A stretch of DNA of 64,000 nucleotides from Siphonodentalium dalli (GCA_032622095.1 CP136064.1:212550205-212614204); one strand, 5' to 3'. Positions 21,219 to 33,190 are shown, counted from the stretch's first letter. Notes: generated from the sequence alone by a model not told the origin. Translations and numbers: made by a program.

Positions 21219-21472
21219 CAAGCCTTGAAATAGTGTGCCTGTCATTTGCAGAATGAGGTCCCCAGAGGGTGAATTAAGTGATGCTACCCCGCGTAGCGGG
21301 CTAGCATCACCAAATTCACCCTCTGGGGACGTCATTCTGCTTACACCTCAGCAGAATGAGGTTCCCAGAGGGTGAATTTGGGGATGCTAGGCCGCTATGC
21401 AGGGTAGCATCACTAAATTCACCCTCTGGGAACCTCATTCTGCAAATGACAGGCTCACTATTTCAAGGCTTG
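21219..21472. mobile_element. HAT-G element, short form, perfect 8-bp TSD
   Basis: TIRs as at 20389. CTGACATC occurs immediately outside both ends, an exact 8-bp duplication. Compared with the copy at 20389 it is in the opposite orientation: the CCCC hairpin now comes first and the TTCCC hairpin second, and the central joiner is the reverse complement. Confidence 0.96.
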
Positions 21473-21809
21473 CTGACATCATTTGGAGACAGATATTTTA
21501 GTCTCCAGAAGATTTAATACAAGGAATGGAACCTCAAGGGATAATTCTGGGTTTATATACTTATTATCAGTCGGCAACAGGCCTGATTTGCATGCAATCC
21601 TATTTCTATGGTTAGGATTTAACTAGGAAGTAACAACCATACAACAATGACAGAGCAAACAATATTACCGAGCAAATTAACTTGGGCTTTTGTAGCTATA
21701 GTTACATTAATATAAATCTTGTGTGGTTAAGCAATGCAATTAACTCATTCCAATATTTCAATCCCACAAGATAAAACTGCAGATCCAAAATGTGAGTTGA
21801 TGAAATACT
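21473..21809. other. No gene seen
   Basis: Nothing supported. Confidence 0.4.
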
Positions 21810-22072
21810 TTAACCTTTCCATAACTGGAGCTTCATGAAATCTTGCGAAAACCCTGTGCTAAAGTATTCTCTTATTCATGCAAGTCTCCCACAGGGAGCC
21901 TCGAATATTTAAGAGAATACATTGGCCTAACAATATTTACCTCAACCTTGTAAGCCAGTGTATTCTCATATACATGTGAGGCTCCATATGGGTGACTCAC
22001 ATATATAAGAGAAGGCACTGGCACATGATCTTTAATGCTGCACCAGCACAGCTCCCGTTATGAAAGGGTTAA
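21810..22072 (-). mobile_element. TTAA-1 element
   Basis: TTAA at 21810 and 22069. Both hairpins present; the ends are CCTTTCCATAACTGGAGC and GCTCCCGTTATGAAAGGG. Confidence 0.9.
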
Positions 22073-23673
22073 ATATCTGATCGTATTTGACAAGCTCATT
22101 GTCTCAGAATTACTGAAAAAGTTGCTCAAAATGAAACTTGTTCTGCCAAATACATGTTGATAACAAATTGTTTCTGGAAATAAATTGTTTCTGTTTCTTA
22201 CCCGCTGTTTCTACATTTATAGCAAAGTTAGGTTGACATATTATATAACAGACTAAAAACAACGGTAATTTGTAAAATTGCATTTATTCCTCATCACACA
22301 TTATATCTCTATTACATGCATGAATATCATGAAGAAAATGGATCTGCCACTTTAACATTCATATGTATGCAAATATCAGATGTATTCCAAATATGAAATC
22401 TCTGTTAAAATAGAAACAAAATCTATCAGTTACCTGTTAACATAGATGTTAAACGAAAAAGTAGTCGCTGATAATTGGAAATGATGACAATTATGAAGGA
22501 CTGAAAATCTATGGTGGGGGAGGGGGAGATTTTGTCACTACACCTGTACTATTACCAATTGGGTCAATGAATCAATGTTGATGGGGTGGGTGTTCGAGTC
22601 ACTCTCATAATTCGAACAACATAGAGACAAAGATATTTTGTGAAACTTACAAATATAGTGATTGACATAAACTCTACAACTAGGTGTGTATACTAATAAC
22701 TAACACGTAATTCAAGCAGGTTACAAAACTGATTTGTATTCATAATTTGGTGATGTTTTTTTCCGATATCAATAGGAAACTTCTAATTCATGAACATGAT
22801 CGGAATATACAAGTTAGAATCATCATCACAAAGCACCCAGTTACAAGAGTAATTTTAATATCAAGGGTATGTTTTTCCTATTAAGAGACTACATGCCAGT
22901 AGCCTGTATATTTTACACATGGTTATATGCAATACATGTATATACACAAGCAAAACGTGCTCCATATATTGTATCAACAAGGCTCGGACAAGTCTTGTGC
23001 TGTGTATTCTGATGTTGTGTTTTTGGATGATCGGTCATCAGATCAACAACACAATCAGTGCCTTATCGAGCTGCATTACATTGCCATGTAATTGGCACCG
23101 AAGCTGCCAGTGAACAGTTTAATCTTCGATCCAAATTTGCCGAAAGCAAAACCAATGATGCAAGGGAATCACATTTTGAGTCTGAGGTATTTGGCACCCT
23201 ACGCCAAGGGCAGGGTTCCACCTTCACCGAATATGAAAAAGTAGCCATTTTGGATTTCGTTAATAATGATGTCCACATTCTGGATATATAGCAGGAATTC
23301 GGGGAATTAAAACAAGGCAAAGAGACTGAAATATTCCCCAGTAATAAAATGTCTGTGCAAGCAATTCTGCAAGCTTATCTTTTTGCTTGCAATGGTCTCT
23401 GATGTTTTATATATGCTTGCAGAGATGCTCTCAGTGTTAGCAGAAATTCTCACAATGGTAGCAGATCTGCTTACAATGTTTTAAAGTTGACACAAAGACC
23501 TAAAATTTGTATGGCGGGGGCTAAAATTGTTGAAAAGTTAACTGCAGGGACTTTGCTGATCAGCAGAGTAATAGATCTAAATGGCAAGCAATGAAATATG
23601 TTTCAGGAGATGGCAATTAACTCTAGATTTCATGTTTGCATCCAATAGAACACTGGATATTTCCATATATATA
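22073..23673. other. No firm gene
   Basis: Mostly AT-rich. A non-ATG open frame at about 23058-23291 (for example SKFAESKTNDARESHF) is the only protein-like stretch. It has no flanking splice sites that work in that frame and contains a TCCAAAATGGCTACTTTTTC-like word on the minus strand reminiscent of the repeat at 5570-6868, so it is more likely repeat relic. Confidence 0.35.
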
Positions 23674-23886
23674 GAGTAATGCCCTAAATAATCGACTACT
23701 TAACTATAGCAGAATTATGGGTAACTTTTCAATATTTAATCGGAAATATGGCTTGTTGCCATTCATCTGAAAGCTCTCACTGAGAGCTTTCCGGTGAATG
23801 GCAACAAGCCATATTTCCAACTAAATCCTGAAAAGTTACCCATAATTCTTCTGTGGTTAAGGAATCGATTATTTAGGACATTACTG
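23674..23886. mobile_element. PAL-A element
   Basis: First base mutated (GAGTAATGCCC). Arms complementary around CTCTCACTGAGAG. Right end AGGACATTACTG differs from the left, so the tips are not matched in this copy. Confidence 0.93.
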
Positions 23887-24266
23887 TGTAATTAATTTAA
23901 AACATTTCGGGTAAATATCTCCATTTCCAAAGACAAAATGACCAAGTTGTAAACAAACATGCTCTATACACATGAGAACAAACAAAATTCAAAAGGAAAA
24001 TATACTGAAGCGAGCACTACAGCAAATAAGGTGGAATGACCTTTCACCTTTTGTTAGTAGCCTAATGATTTAGTCATCCATTTGAGGCAGATTCAGTTTA
24101 TCCATGAACCTTTGGAAGCTAAACAACAAAGAAATAGCATAATGTTAGCAAACAGAAACCTGAGAGTGCATGAAAACAGAGGAACACTCTCAGTAATTGT
24201 GGTTTTTGGATGAGACTGATGTTCGTGTTCAGTTGTTATAATCTAGAACATTTACTTATAGTGCAG
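23887..24266. other. No gene seen
   Basis: Nothing supported. Confidence 0.4.
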
Positions 24267-24727
24267 TATGGAATACTATTAGGGCCACTTCCCAATGGTG
24301 TGTGCCGAAAGCGACAGAAGTGGCAAAATGTGCACCATAATGTCTCACATGTTGGTGATTTGTGTTGTATTCGACAAGCGCCAAAACATACGATAATGTT
24401 GCATGTTTTGGTGCGCGGCACTTCTGTTGCACGCCAAAACATCCGAAATCTTGCTTGCATGTTTTGGTGCGCGGTGAAAGTGACACAAGTACCAAAATGT
24501 GTGACATTAGTTACGACATAATGTTGCATGTTTTGTTACTTTTGATGTGTGCCAAAACATGCGACATTAGTTGCACATTTTGTCGCTTTCAGTGCACGCC
24601 AAAACAGACGATTTTTCACATGTTTTGGCACACGCAGAAATTGACAAAACATTTTCATTGCGCGTCTAATGGCACAAATTTTGTTGCTTCTGGCACACCA
24701 TTAGGAAGTGGCCCTAATTGTATTCCA
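24267..24727. mobile_element. Foldback element rich in CCAAAACAT motifs
   Basis: Outer TIRs of about 38 bp: TATGGAATACTATTAGGGCC and, inverted, GGCCCTAATTGTATTCCA, both continuing through CACTTCC.AATGGTGTG. TAGTGCAG (24259-24266) and TAGTGTAG (24728-24735) look like an 8-bp target duplication with one mismatch. The interior is a series of CCAAAACAT and ATGTTTTGG words in alternating orientation, interspersed with GCGCGG, GCGAC and GACA words. Open frames crossing it are by-products of this structure. Confidence 0.82.
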
Positions 24728-25531
24728 TAGTGTAGGTATTTAATGAAATTTGCTTTATTTGATGGTATCATATTCTGTCCAGAGGGATTCCAAATTTAAC
24801 ATATCTTCGTATATTTCATGAATGTGATACGATTGTGGATAAGTCTTTTAGTGGTGTTTTTCATAAATAGATTCATCTCAGTGCTCCATTTAATTGCACT
24901 GATCAAGAATGGTCCAAAGAGCTAATTAAGAAATGAAAGAAACCATGCAGTAGTATTTGTGTCAAATTAGCTACCATATTTTTTGGAAAATTTATTCTTT
25001 TTTTAATGTTGTAAATATTAAATGAAAATATTGAAGAACCTACATGCCGGTTTTTGCAAATGACAAAACATGTAGTTATGTTTGCAACTTTTTCATGCTT
25101 CAGAAGATATATCACATATTTCCACAGTATCAAGGCGGCACTGGAGGAATAAAATGTTACATTTTTTGCAGTTTTCTTCACAAAATTTATCTGATAAAGT
25201 AAATATGACACTCTTTATTAGCTTACAATTTAACTTTTCCCAAAATGGTGCTCTTATGGATGGATAGTTATGCATCACTCAGTTATTCATCCGAACATAT
25301 GGATGAATAATCGAACCATACTATCAGATTTATAGACATCTTTACATTTATTTCTTAAAACAAAACAAAAAATGTAAAAAGCAAATTTGCGAAACTGATC
25401 ACTGTTATACATATCCATTACTATGTTTTAAGAAGTATAATATTCATTTTATTACAGCATGTCCACTTGTAATATATTCTCTCAAAATAAGATTCCAATT
25501 GATTGATGGCTAACATAATTCACTAAATAGG
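24728..25531. other. No gene seen
   Basis: AT-rich; open frames here are low complexity. Confidence 0.4.
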
Positions 25532-25793
25532 TTACCCTTTCATGACTGGAGCTTCCTGAAATTTTGCGAAAACCCTGTGCCACTGCATTCTCTTATATAT
25601 GCGAGTCTCCCATTGGGAGACTTGCATATATAAGAGAATACATTGGCCTAACAATATTTACCTTGAACTTGTAAGCAGTGCATTCTCTAATAAATGGAAG
25701 ACTCCCTATGAGAGGCTCACATATATAAGTGAATGCAATGGCACAGGATCTTTAATGCAACACCAACACAGCTCCCGTCATGAAAGGGGTTAA
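25532..25793 (-). mobile_element. TTAA-1 element
   Basis: Left flank TTAC (mutated TTAA) then CCTTTCATGACTGGAGC; right TTAA at 25790. The first hairpin loop is CCCATTGGG; the second hairpin has decayed. Confidence 0.88.
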
Positions 25794-27307
25794 CACCAAT
25801 CACAATTGACAACCTAAGAGATTATAATTGTACCATGTTTGTGAAATGTGGGATCACCCGGAAGGAATAAGTACACTGAAATACACCAAAGTCAATCAAA
25901 ACATTGAAGGATTATCCATTTGGAGGAGATAACTGAAGATGGATTGGAAATAATTAAGTCAGGAAGATCGTTAAAACTAAAACCAAGAACAATCATAATA
26001 TCCTAGAAAAAATTTAACATCTCATCAGATATTTTACAAAAAGACAATTCATTTAAATTAAATATCGACGTTCGGTTGTACACTTTATAAACTAGCATAT
26101 TGGAGGTTTTACCACTGGGCCTTTCCACAGCTGTCGATCAAATAAATATTAGCAGATATTTTCTACCAATCAGCGACTGAGCCGGTCACTTGCTGCAATG
26201 AAAATTCTTTGCTCACCCTAATTGTGATATACTTTCAGTGTTAAATTGCCTATATTCAAGCTTTTTTGTTGTACAATCATAATGTACTGAAATTTCTACT
26301 TGCGCCTTGATGTTGTAAATTCATCCATGATTCTAACATTTTGTGTGAAACTTGTCATAATTTTCACAATTAAGGCAAAAAGAATGTATGTTCATCAGTG
26401 TATTATAGCATAAGGACAAGCACTGCTAATCTAATTAAACTATTTCTGCAGATGCCTTAATTGTTTCCTAGCAACCGTAAGCTCCTCCCATTAGTGAATA
26501 TGCGTGGAAAGCTCCATTCTTAATATATTCGTCACTAGATACAAGAGCTTATCACAAAAAGATGGTCACAATTTTGCAGCAACAAAAATAGCTTTTAAAA
26601 TATTGCGAAAGTATTTTGTTGTTGCGATTTAAAAAAAAATGCTAAAAATAAATTATAACAGTCACAATGGAAAAAAAATTAACTCAAACAATACTAATAG
26701 TTATCAAATATACCTGGACATATACACTCTGGATACGTAAATACTGAAGAAATAAGAATTCCCAATAAGCATCTAGCAAAATCATTCATGATAAAAGCTC
26801 AAAACGCTTTCCAAATACAAACAGACCGTAATATCAAATAAAGAACATTTCTCATATGAATCAATAGAATATTTTCAAAGGCTAAAACACATGTTCTTAT
26901 GAACCTAATATATATATTTTATAAATATTTTCTTTTTTAATTGATGAATATGTTTTCATTGTGCTATGATACATGTTTTCACATAGGAAGATATTTTCAG
27001 GACAATGTGCTAAGGTACTGATCGACAGTTTCACAAGCATTGTAGGCATGCGTCATCTGCGATTTTCTGCATTTAAGCGGTGTCAAAAGTGTCAAGTGTA
27101 TTGCCAATGATTTACAGCAGAACTTTGTTTCTACTACTTATTGTTCAAATGTGCTGACTGATGGTGATGTACAATTTGTTGAACCAGAGGTTAATTTGAA
27201 GCAACCACAATGTTTATCTAAATCGCCTTGACCTTAGCAGTCTATTCTTAGTAACGGTCTATTCTCATCTGCCAACACATGTGTGACTAGACTAGAGGTA
27301 GCGACTT
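25794..27307. other. No gene seen
   Basis: About 1.5 kb of AT-rich, single-copy-like DNA without a supported exon or element end. Confidence 0.45.
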
Positions 27308-27536
27308 TTAACCCTTCCACGATGGGAGCTGTGCTGGTGCAGCATTAAAGATCCAGTGCCAGTACATTCTCTTATGTATGTGAGTCTCCCATAGGCAGCC
27401 TCACATATATAAGAATGCACTGGCTCACAAGGTCAAGGTAAATATTTTTAGGCCAATGTATTTTCTTATATATGCGAGAATGCATGGCACAGGGTTTTCC
27501 CCAAATTTTTGGAAGCTCCAGTCATGAAAGGGTTAA
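27308..27536 (+). mobile_element. TTAA-1 element, second hairpin deleted
   Basis: TTAACCCTTCCACGATGGGA to ATGAAAGGGTTAA. Hairpin 1 is present. Hairpin 2 lacks its loop (ATATATGCGAGAATGCATGG), a deletion of about 35 bp at the symmetry centre. Confidence 0.9.
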
Positions 27537-27899
27537 CATCGATCCATGACTCAGTTCTCTCATCTTCTGATAATCATTTAATTCTCAAGGGTGGTTGGTC
27601 TTATCAATATCAACTGATTACTAATACATAGCCAATGACAACAATAATGCATGAATTTCTATCGATATCGATTCAAATTACAGTAAGCAATTTTATTCAG
27701 AATATGACCTTAAAAGTTACAATTGTGCTATTTAAGGTCGGTCTACAGTGATAAAGCAGATTTAACAAGAGGTTGCAAAAAAATGTGATGAACGAACAAA
27801 TTACTGGACAATTCTAATGAACGATGGAGGGAAATCCAACATTTTCAGATAAAGAAAGAGGATAACTCTTGAACGGAAAATGTGAACAACGTCAGTGAA
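27537..27899. other. No gene seen
   Basis: Nothing supported. Confidence 0.4.
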
Positions 27900-28065
27900 C
27901 CCTCTTTTGATAGCCTTACTGATGCCAAACCTGCATGCCAAATTTCATTGATATCCGATAACCCATGGTTGAGATATAAAAGTGGATGGACACACAGAGG
28001 GCCGGTACAGACGGACGGACGCATGTAATCCAGTATACCCCCATCTTTTGGGATGGGGTATAATT
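27900..28065 (+). repeat. Interspersed repeat fragment, bivalve style
   Basis: CATGCCAAATTTCATTGATA, GACGGACGGACG and GGGATGGGGTATAAT are features of a repeat type I associate with bivalve genomes. No second copy lies in the window, so this is by recall only. Confidence 0.3.
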
Positions 28066-28105
28066 AGCTGTTATCCTGTTGATTAAATAGAATGCCTCCC
28101 AAAAG

Positions 28106-30785
28106 GGCCAGTCTCTGACTCTATCACGAGGATGGCCAGTTACGGAGGCTATCATGAGTACATGTACGACTGGTTACCGAGGCTATCTCGAGGACAGCCA
28201 ATCACAGAGGCTATCACGAGGATGGCCGGTCACAGAGGCAATCATGAGGATGGCCGGTTACCAAGGCTATCATAAGGATGGCTGGTCGCAGAGGCTACAT
28301 GTATCACGAGGACGGCAGGTCACAGAGGCTATCATAAGGACGGCCGGTCACAGAGGCTATCATGAGGATGGCCGGTCACAGAGGCTATCATGAGGATGGC
28401 CGGTTATCGAGGCTATCATGATGACGGCCGGTCACAGAGGCTATCACAGGGACGGAGAATGGCCAGTCAGAGAAGCTATCACGAGGACGGCCGGTCACAG
28501 AGGCTATCATGAGGACAGCCGGTCACAGTGGCTATCATGAGGACAGCCGGTCACAGAGGCTATCACAAGGATGCCGGTCACAGAGACTGTCACGAGGATG
28601 GCCGGTCACAGAGGCTATCACGAGGATGGCCGGTCACAGATGCTATCATGAGGACGGCAAGTCACAGAGGCTATCATGAGGACGGCTGGTCACAGAGGCT
28701 ATCATGAGGACAGCCGGTCACAGAGGCTATCAGGAGGACGGCCGGTCACAAGGCTATCAGGATGATGGCCGGTTACAGAGGCTATCAGGAGGATGGCCGG
28801 TCACAGAGGCTATCAGGAGGATGGCCGGTCACAGAGGCTATCAGGAGGATGGCCGGTCACAGAGGCTATCACGAGGACGGCCGGTCACAGAGGCTATTAT
28901 GAGGACGGCCGGTCACAGAGGCTATCAGGAGGATGGCCGGTCACAGAGGCTATCACGAGGACGGCCAACCACAGAGGCTATCATGAGGATGGCCAGTCAC
29001 AGAGGCTATCATGAGGACGGCCGGTCACAGATGATATCATGAGGACGGCCGATCACAGAGGCTATCAAGAGGACGGCCGGTCACATAGGCTATCAGGAGG
29101 ATGGCCAGCCACAGAGGCTATCACGAGGACGGCTGGTTACAGAGGCTATCATGAAGACGGCCAGTCACAGAGGCTATCATGAGGATGGCCGGTCACAGAG
29201 GCTATCAGGAGGACGGCCGGTCACAGAGGCTATCAGGAGGATGGCCGGTCACAGAGGCTATCAGGAGGACGGCCGGTCACAGAGGCTGTCAGGAGGATGG
29301 CTGGTGACAGAGGCTATCAGGAGGACGGCCGGTCACAGAGGCTATCATGAGGACGGCCGGTCACAGAGGCTATCATGAGGATGGCCAGTCACAGAGGCTA
29401 TCATGAGGACGGCCGGTCACAGAGGCTATCAGGAGGACGGCCGGTCACAGAGGCTATCATGAGGACGGCCGGTCCCAGAGGCTATCATGAGGACGGCCAG
29501 TCACAGAGGCTATCATGAGGACGGCCGGTCACAGAGGCTATCACAAGGATGCCGGTCACAGAGACTGTCACGAGGATGGCCGGTCACAGAGGCTATCACG
29601 AGGATGGCCGGTCACAGAGGCTATCATGAGGACGGCAAGTCACAGAGGCTATCATGAGGACGGCTGGTCACAGAGGCTATCATGAGGACAGCCGGTCACA
29701 AAGGCTATCAGGAGGACGGCCGGTCACAGAGGCTATCAGGAGGATGGCCGGTCACAGAGGCTATCAGGAGGATGGCCGGACACAGAGGCTATCAGGAGGA
29801 TGGCCGGTCACAGATGCTATCAGGAGGATAGCCGGTCACAGAGGCTATCACGAGGACGGCCGGTCACAGAGGCTATTATGAGGACGGCCGGTCACAGAGG
29901 CTATCAGGAGGATGGCCGGTCACAGAGGCTATCACGAGGACGGCCAACCACAGAGGCTATCATGAGGACGGCCGGTCACAGAGGCTATCATGAGGACGGC
30001 CGGTCACAGAGGCTATCATGAGGACGGCCGGTCACATAGGCTATCAGGAGGATGGCCCGCCACAGAGGCTATCACGAGGACGGCTGGTTACAGAGGCTAT
30101 CATGAAGACGGCCAGTCACAGAGGCTATCATGAGGATGGCCGGTCACAGAGGCTATCAGGAGGACGGCCGGTCACAGAGGCTATCAGGAGGATGGCCCGG
30201 TCACAGAGGCTATCAGGAGGACGGCCGGTCACAGAGGCTATCAGGAGGACAGCTGGTGACAGAGGCTATCAGGAGGACGGCCGGTCACAGAGGCTATCAT
30301 GAGGACGGCCGGTCACAGAGGCCATCAGGAGGACGGCCGGTCACAGAGGCTATCATGAGGACGGCCGGTCACAGAGGCTATCAGGAGGACGGCCGGTCAC
30401 AGAGGTTATCATGAGGACGGCCAGTCACAGAGGCTATCATGATGACGGCCGGTCACAGAGGCTATCATGAGGATGGCCGGTCACAGAGGCTATCATGAGG
30501 ACGGCCAGTCACAGAGGCTATCATGAGGATGGCCGGTCACAGAGGCTATCATGAGGACGGCCGGTCACAGAGGCTATCATGAGGACGGCCGGTCACAGAG
30601 GCTATCATGAGGACGGCCGGTCACAGAGGCTATCATGAGGACGGCCGGTCACAGAGGCTATCATGAGGACGGCCGGTCACAGAGGCTATCATGAGGACGG
30701 CCAGTCACAGAGGCTATCATGAGGACGGCCAGTCACAGAGGCTATCATGAGGACGGCCAGTCACAGAGGCTATCATGAGGACGGC
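28106..30785 (+). repeat. GC-rich 28-bp minisatellite, about 95 copies, with higher-order repeat
   Basis: The unit is GGCCGGTCACAGAGGCTATC plus an 8-bp variable part (commonly ATGAGGAC or AGGAGGAT). Period 28 is not a multiple of 3, so a frame must pass through three units (84 bp, 28 codons) before repeating; the open frames seen here come from that and are not evidence of a protein. A pattern of rare variants (AGAGACTGTC at about 28585 and 29563; GGCTATTATG; ACGGCCAACC) recurs at a spacing of 979 bp, showing a higher-order duplication of about 35 units. Left-edge units are diverged; right-edge units (30430-30785) are almost uniform. Confidence 0.98.
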
Positions 30786-31072
30786 AATTTAATTCTGGGC
30801 AATTTTCATGGAACTCTGTCGGGGAGACTAGAATTTGGACAAGAATCTGATCTAAATTATAGGCACATTTAACACACTGTAATTCCAAACGATTTTTTCA
30901 CAGTGTCTCAGTGGGTACTCCTATCTGGTAAGGGGATCATTGCTTGTGTCATTTCATGAGCGATAACTGAATTAAGATACCAAATCACCTAGGAATCAAT
31001 AAGCACGAAGAATAAAGCTTAACTCTTTTAGTGCTTCAGAGTCTCAGACCGATTATATCAATACTTAACTTA

Positions 31073-31180
31073 CAGTAATGCCCTAAATAATCAACTCCTT
31101 AACCACAGCAGAATTATGGGCCTGAAAAATTACCCATAGTTCTGCTGTGGTTAAGGAGTCCATTATTTAAGGCATTAGTG
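31073..31180. mobile_element. PAL-A element with centre deleted
   Basis: CAGTAATGCCCTAAATAATC at the left; after AGAATTATGGG the sequence jumps to CCTGAAAAATTACCC of the right arm. Both arms are shortened around the symmetry centre. Ends GGCATTAGTG. Confidence 0.9.
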
Positions 31181-31352
31181 TACATAACTTATTTAGCCAC
31201 ATTCCAACATAAAAGTACTATTTATACATTTTCTATATTTGATATTATTTTCAAAATAGAGCAAATATTCAATAATTTAAAGTTCATGATATTGTCTTCT
31301 GTAGTTTTTGGGGTTATGACTCCCCTGGGTCGACCTAATGGAACCAATTGTA

Positions 31353-31966
31353 CAGTAATGCTCTAAGTAATCGACTTCTTAACCACAGCAGAATTATGGG
31401 TAACTTTTCAGGATTTAGTCGGAAATATGGCTTGTTGCCATTCATCGGAAAGCTCTCGGGGAGAGCTTTCCGATGAATGGCAACAAGCCATATTTCCAAC
31501 TAAATCCTGAAAAGTTACCCATAATTCTGCTGTGGTTAAGAAGTCGATTACTTAGTGTATGTTCAGACGACCACGATTCAATCGTAAGTTGAGGAATAGG
31601 ACCCGACGAGATCGTGGATAGTTTGTTCAGATGATTGCGATCTCGTCTGCATTATGATATCGTAGGTTGTCCCTAAAGCATGTGATTGACTACCCTACGG
31701 TCATGTACAGCTACGATTTTTACGTACACACGACTGCGATTAAGTCGCAAGTGGAGGTAACCAAGGATACTCCACGATTTCGCATCTAACATCAAAGAAA
31801 TCGGATATATTCTATGTCTAAAATCAAACAGCGCTTGATATTATTTTATGACCTACGATTTTGACGTGAGCATGCGCAGTCCAACTAATGGTTACTTCCT
31901 ATGACGGAAATCTTTCCACTTACGATTGTATCGTGGTCGTCTGAACGTACACTTAGAGCATTACTG
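31353..31966. mobile_element. PAL-A element interrupted by another TIR element
   Basis: Arms share the private form GCTCTAAGTAATCGACTTCT on both sides. The right arm is split at CTTAG by the insert at 31556-31951; the rest (CTTAGAGCATTACTG) follows it. Confidence 0.94.
31556..31951. mobile_element. TIR element nested in PAL-A, CTTAG duplication
   Basis: TIRs TGTATGTTCAGACGACCACG and, inverted, TGTACGTTCAGACGACCACG, extending to ATCGTAAGT (about 33 bp). CTTAG (31551-31555 and 31952-31956) is duplicated. Internal words such as GTTCAGATGATTGCGATCTC echo the ends. No coding capacity; superfamily open. Confidence 0.9.
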
Positions 31967-31985
31967 TACATGTAGCTCCTGGCAG

Positions 31986-32340
31986 CAAGGACCAGCCTGG
32001 ATGTTTCAAATTGGGAGAAGTCACTTCTCTCCATTTGTATATCGGGGAGAAGTGAACTGTTATCAGGGTGAAGTCAAAATGGCTGAAGTTCAACTTGCAC
32101 CCCAACATCACCCTTCTGTGATATAAAGTGCTATTCAACAGAGCCCATTTATAGAACTATTATAGTGAGTAATAAAACCATCATAATCAGTAAATATACT
32201 ATAAATATGATGTTGGGACATATACATTCTGGTATATAGAGAGAGAGAGAGGTCACCTCTCCCTGTGACAAACATAGGGAGAAGTGGCACATTTTAGGGA
32301 GAAGATGTCTCCCAGGTTGCCCTCTAGGCTGGTCCCTGTC
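31986..32340. mobile_element. Foldback element with GGACCAGCCT ends
   Basis: CAAGGACCAGCCTGGATG at the left and, inverted, CAGGGACCAGCCTAGAGG at the right. Subterminal CTTCTCC/GGGAGAAG words pair too. A related end is at 51329-51396. No target duplication seen. A (GA)n run of about 16 bp lies near 32239. Confidence 0.65.
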
Positions 32341-32577
32341 TAGTACAAAATGGCACTAATATAATGGATTAAATTGAATTAAACCATGAACGTCAGGTAA
32401 CATGGCAAAGTGACTAGAATGCTGGATAAGGAACTGCTTCTCATTATCACCACACTATAATGCACAGTAATTCAAAACCAACCTGAACTAGCATGATTTT
32501 CACATTGTCTCAGCATGTATTTCTATCTTCTATTAAAGAGGATCACAATCCTTGTGTCATCATGAGTGATAACTGAA

Positions 32578-33190
32578 TTAACCCTTTGAGTGCCAGGTCC
32601 GATTTTTGTATCAACCCATATACCCTGTGCCAATGCATTCTCTTATATATGCGAGTCGACCATAGGTCGCCTCGCATATATAAGAGAATGCATTGGCCTT
32701 ACAATATTTTTTTTTTTTTTTTTTTTACAATTTTAATAATTTATTCTTATATTCTTTAAAGACATATTATGTACTTGTTCGGGTGCGTGAAACTGATCAG
32801 TTAGTATCCAGGCGCAATGCCAACTGGCGGAATATACCATTCTACTAACATCGCCGAAAATCTGAAGCAAATCGACGGTACCACTCCATAGAAAACATCG
32901 TCTGAGCTACGCTCAAATGTAAATATTTACTACTCGATTCGGGGCGCATCTATCGGCTATAAACTAACGAAAACGATATCGCCATCGAGAGTCACAGCAT
33001 TTAATTAATATATAAGAATGACGGTCTATGTTGTCAATTGGGATATAATTTTTGTATAAAGTATTACTTTGAACAAGATTACTCTCCATTTATATTTAAT
33101 CACCATACCGGAGTGTTTCACATCACTTTAACAGACTTATTTTGTAGGTTTAGGGCCGATGAGATCGGCCCCTGGCACTCAAAGGGTTAA
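32578..33190. mobile_element. Long TTAA-2-like element with captured sequence
   Basis: TTAA-flanked ends TTAACCCTTTGAGTGCCAGG on both sides (inverted). The interior holds a hairpin of the TTAA-1 type without its own ends (32625-32709), a 21-bp T run, and about 400 bp (32740-33140) that match 56534-56910 in inverted orientation. This may be a less-deleted relative of the short TTAA-2 MITEs. No transposase frame is visible. Confidence 0.75.

Noticed and set aside
23058-23291. 78-codon protein-like plus frame
   Set aside because: No ATG, no usable acceptor; word similarity to the local repeat at 5570-6868 suggests repeat origin.
24210-24730. Overlapping frames of 83-122 codons on both strands
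   Set aside because: All are generated by the CCAAAACAT word array of a foldback element.
28154-30414. Several long open frames with a 28-residue repeat (HRGYQEDGRSQRLSG-like)
   Set aside because: They are the three-frame reading of a 28-bp tandem DNA repeat low in stop codons. No start context, splice sites or conservation of one frame.
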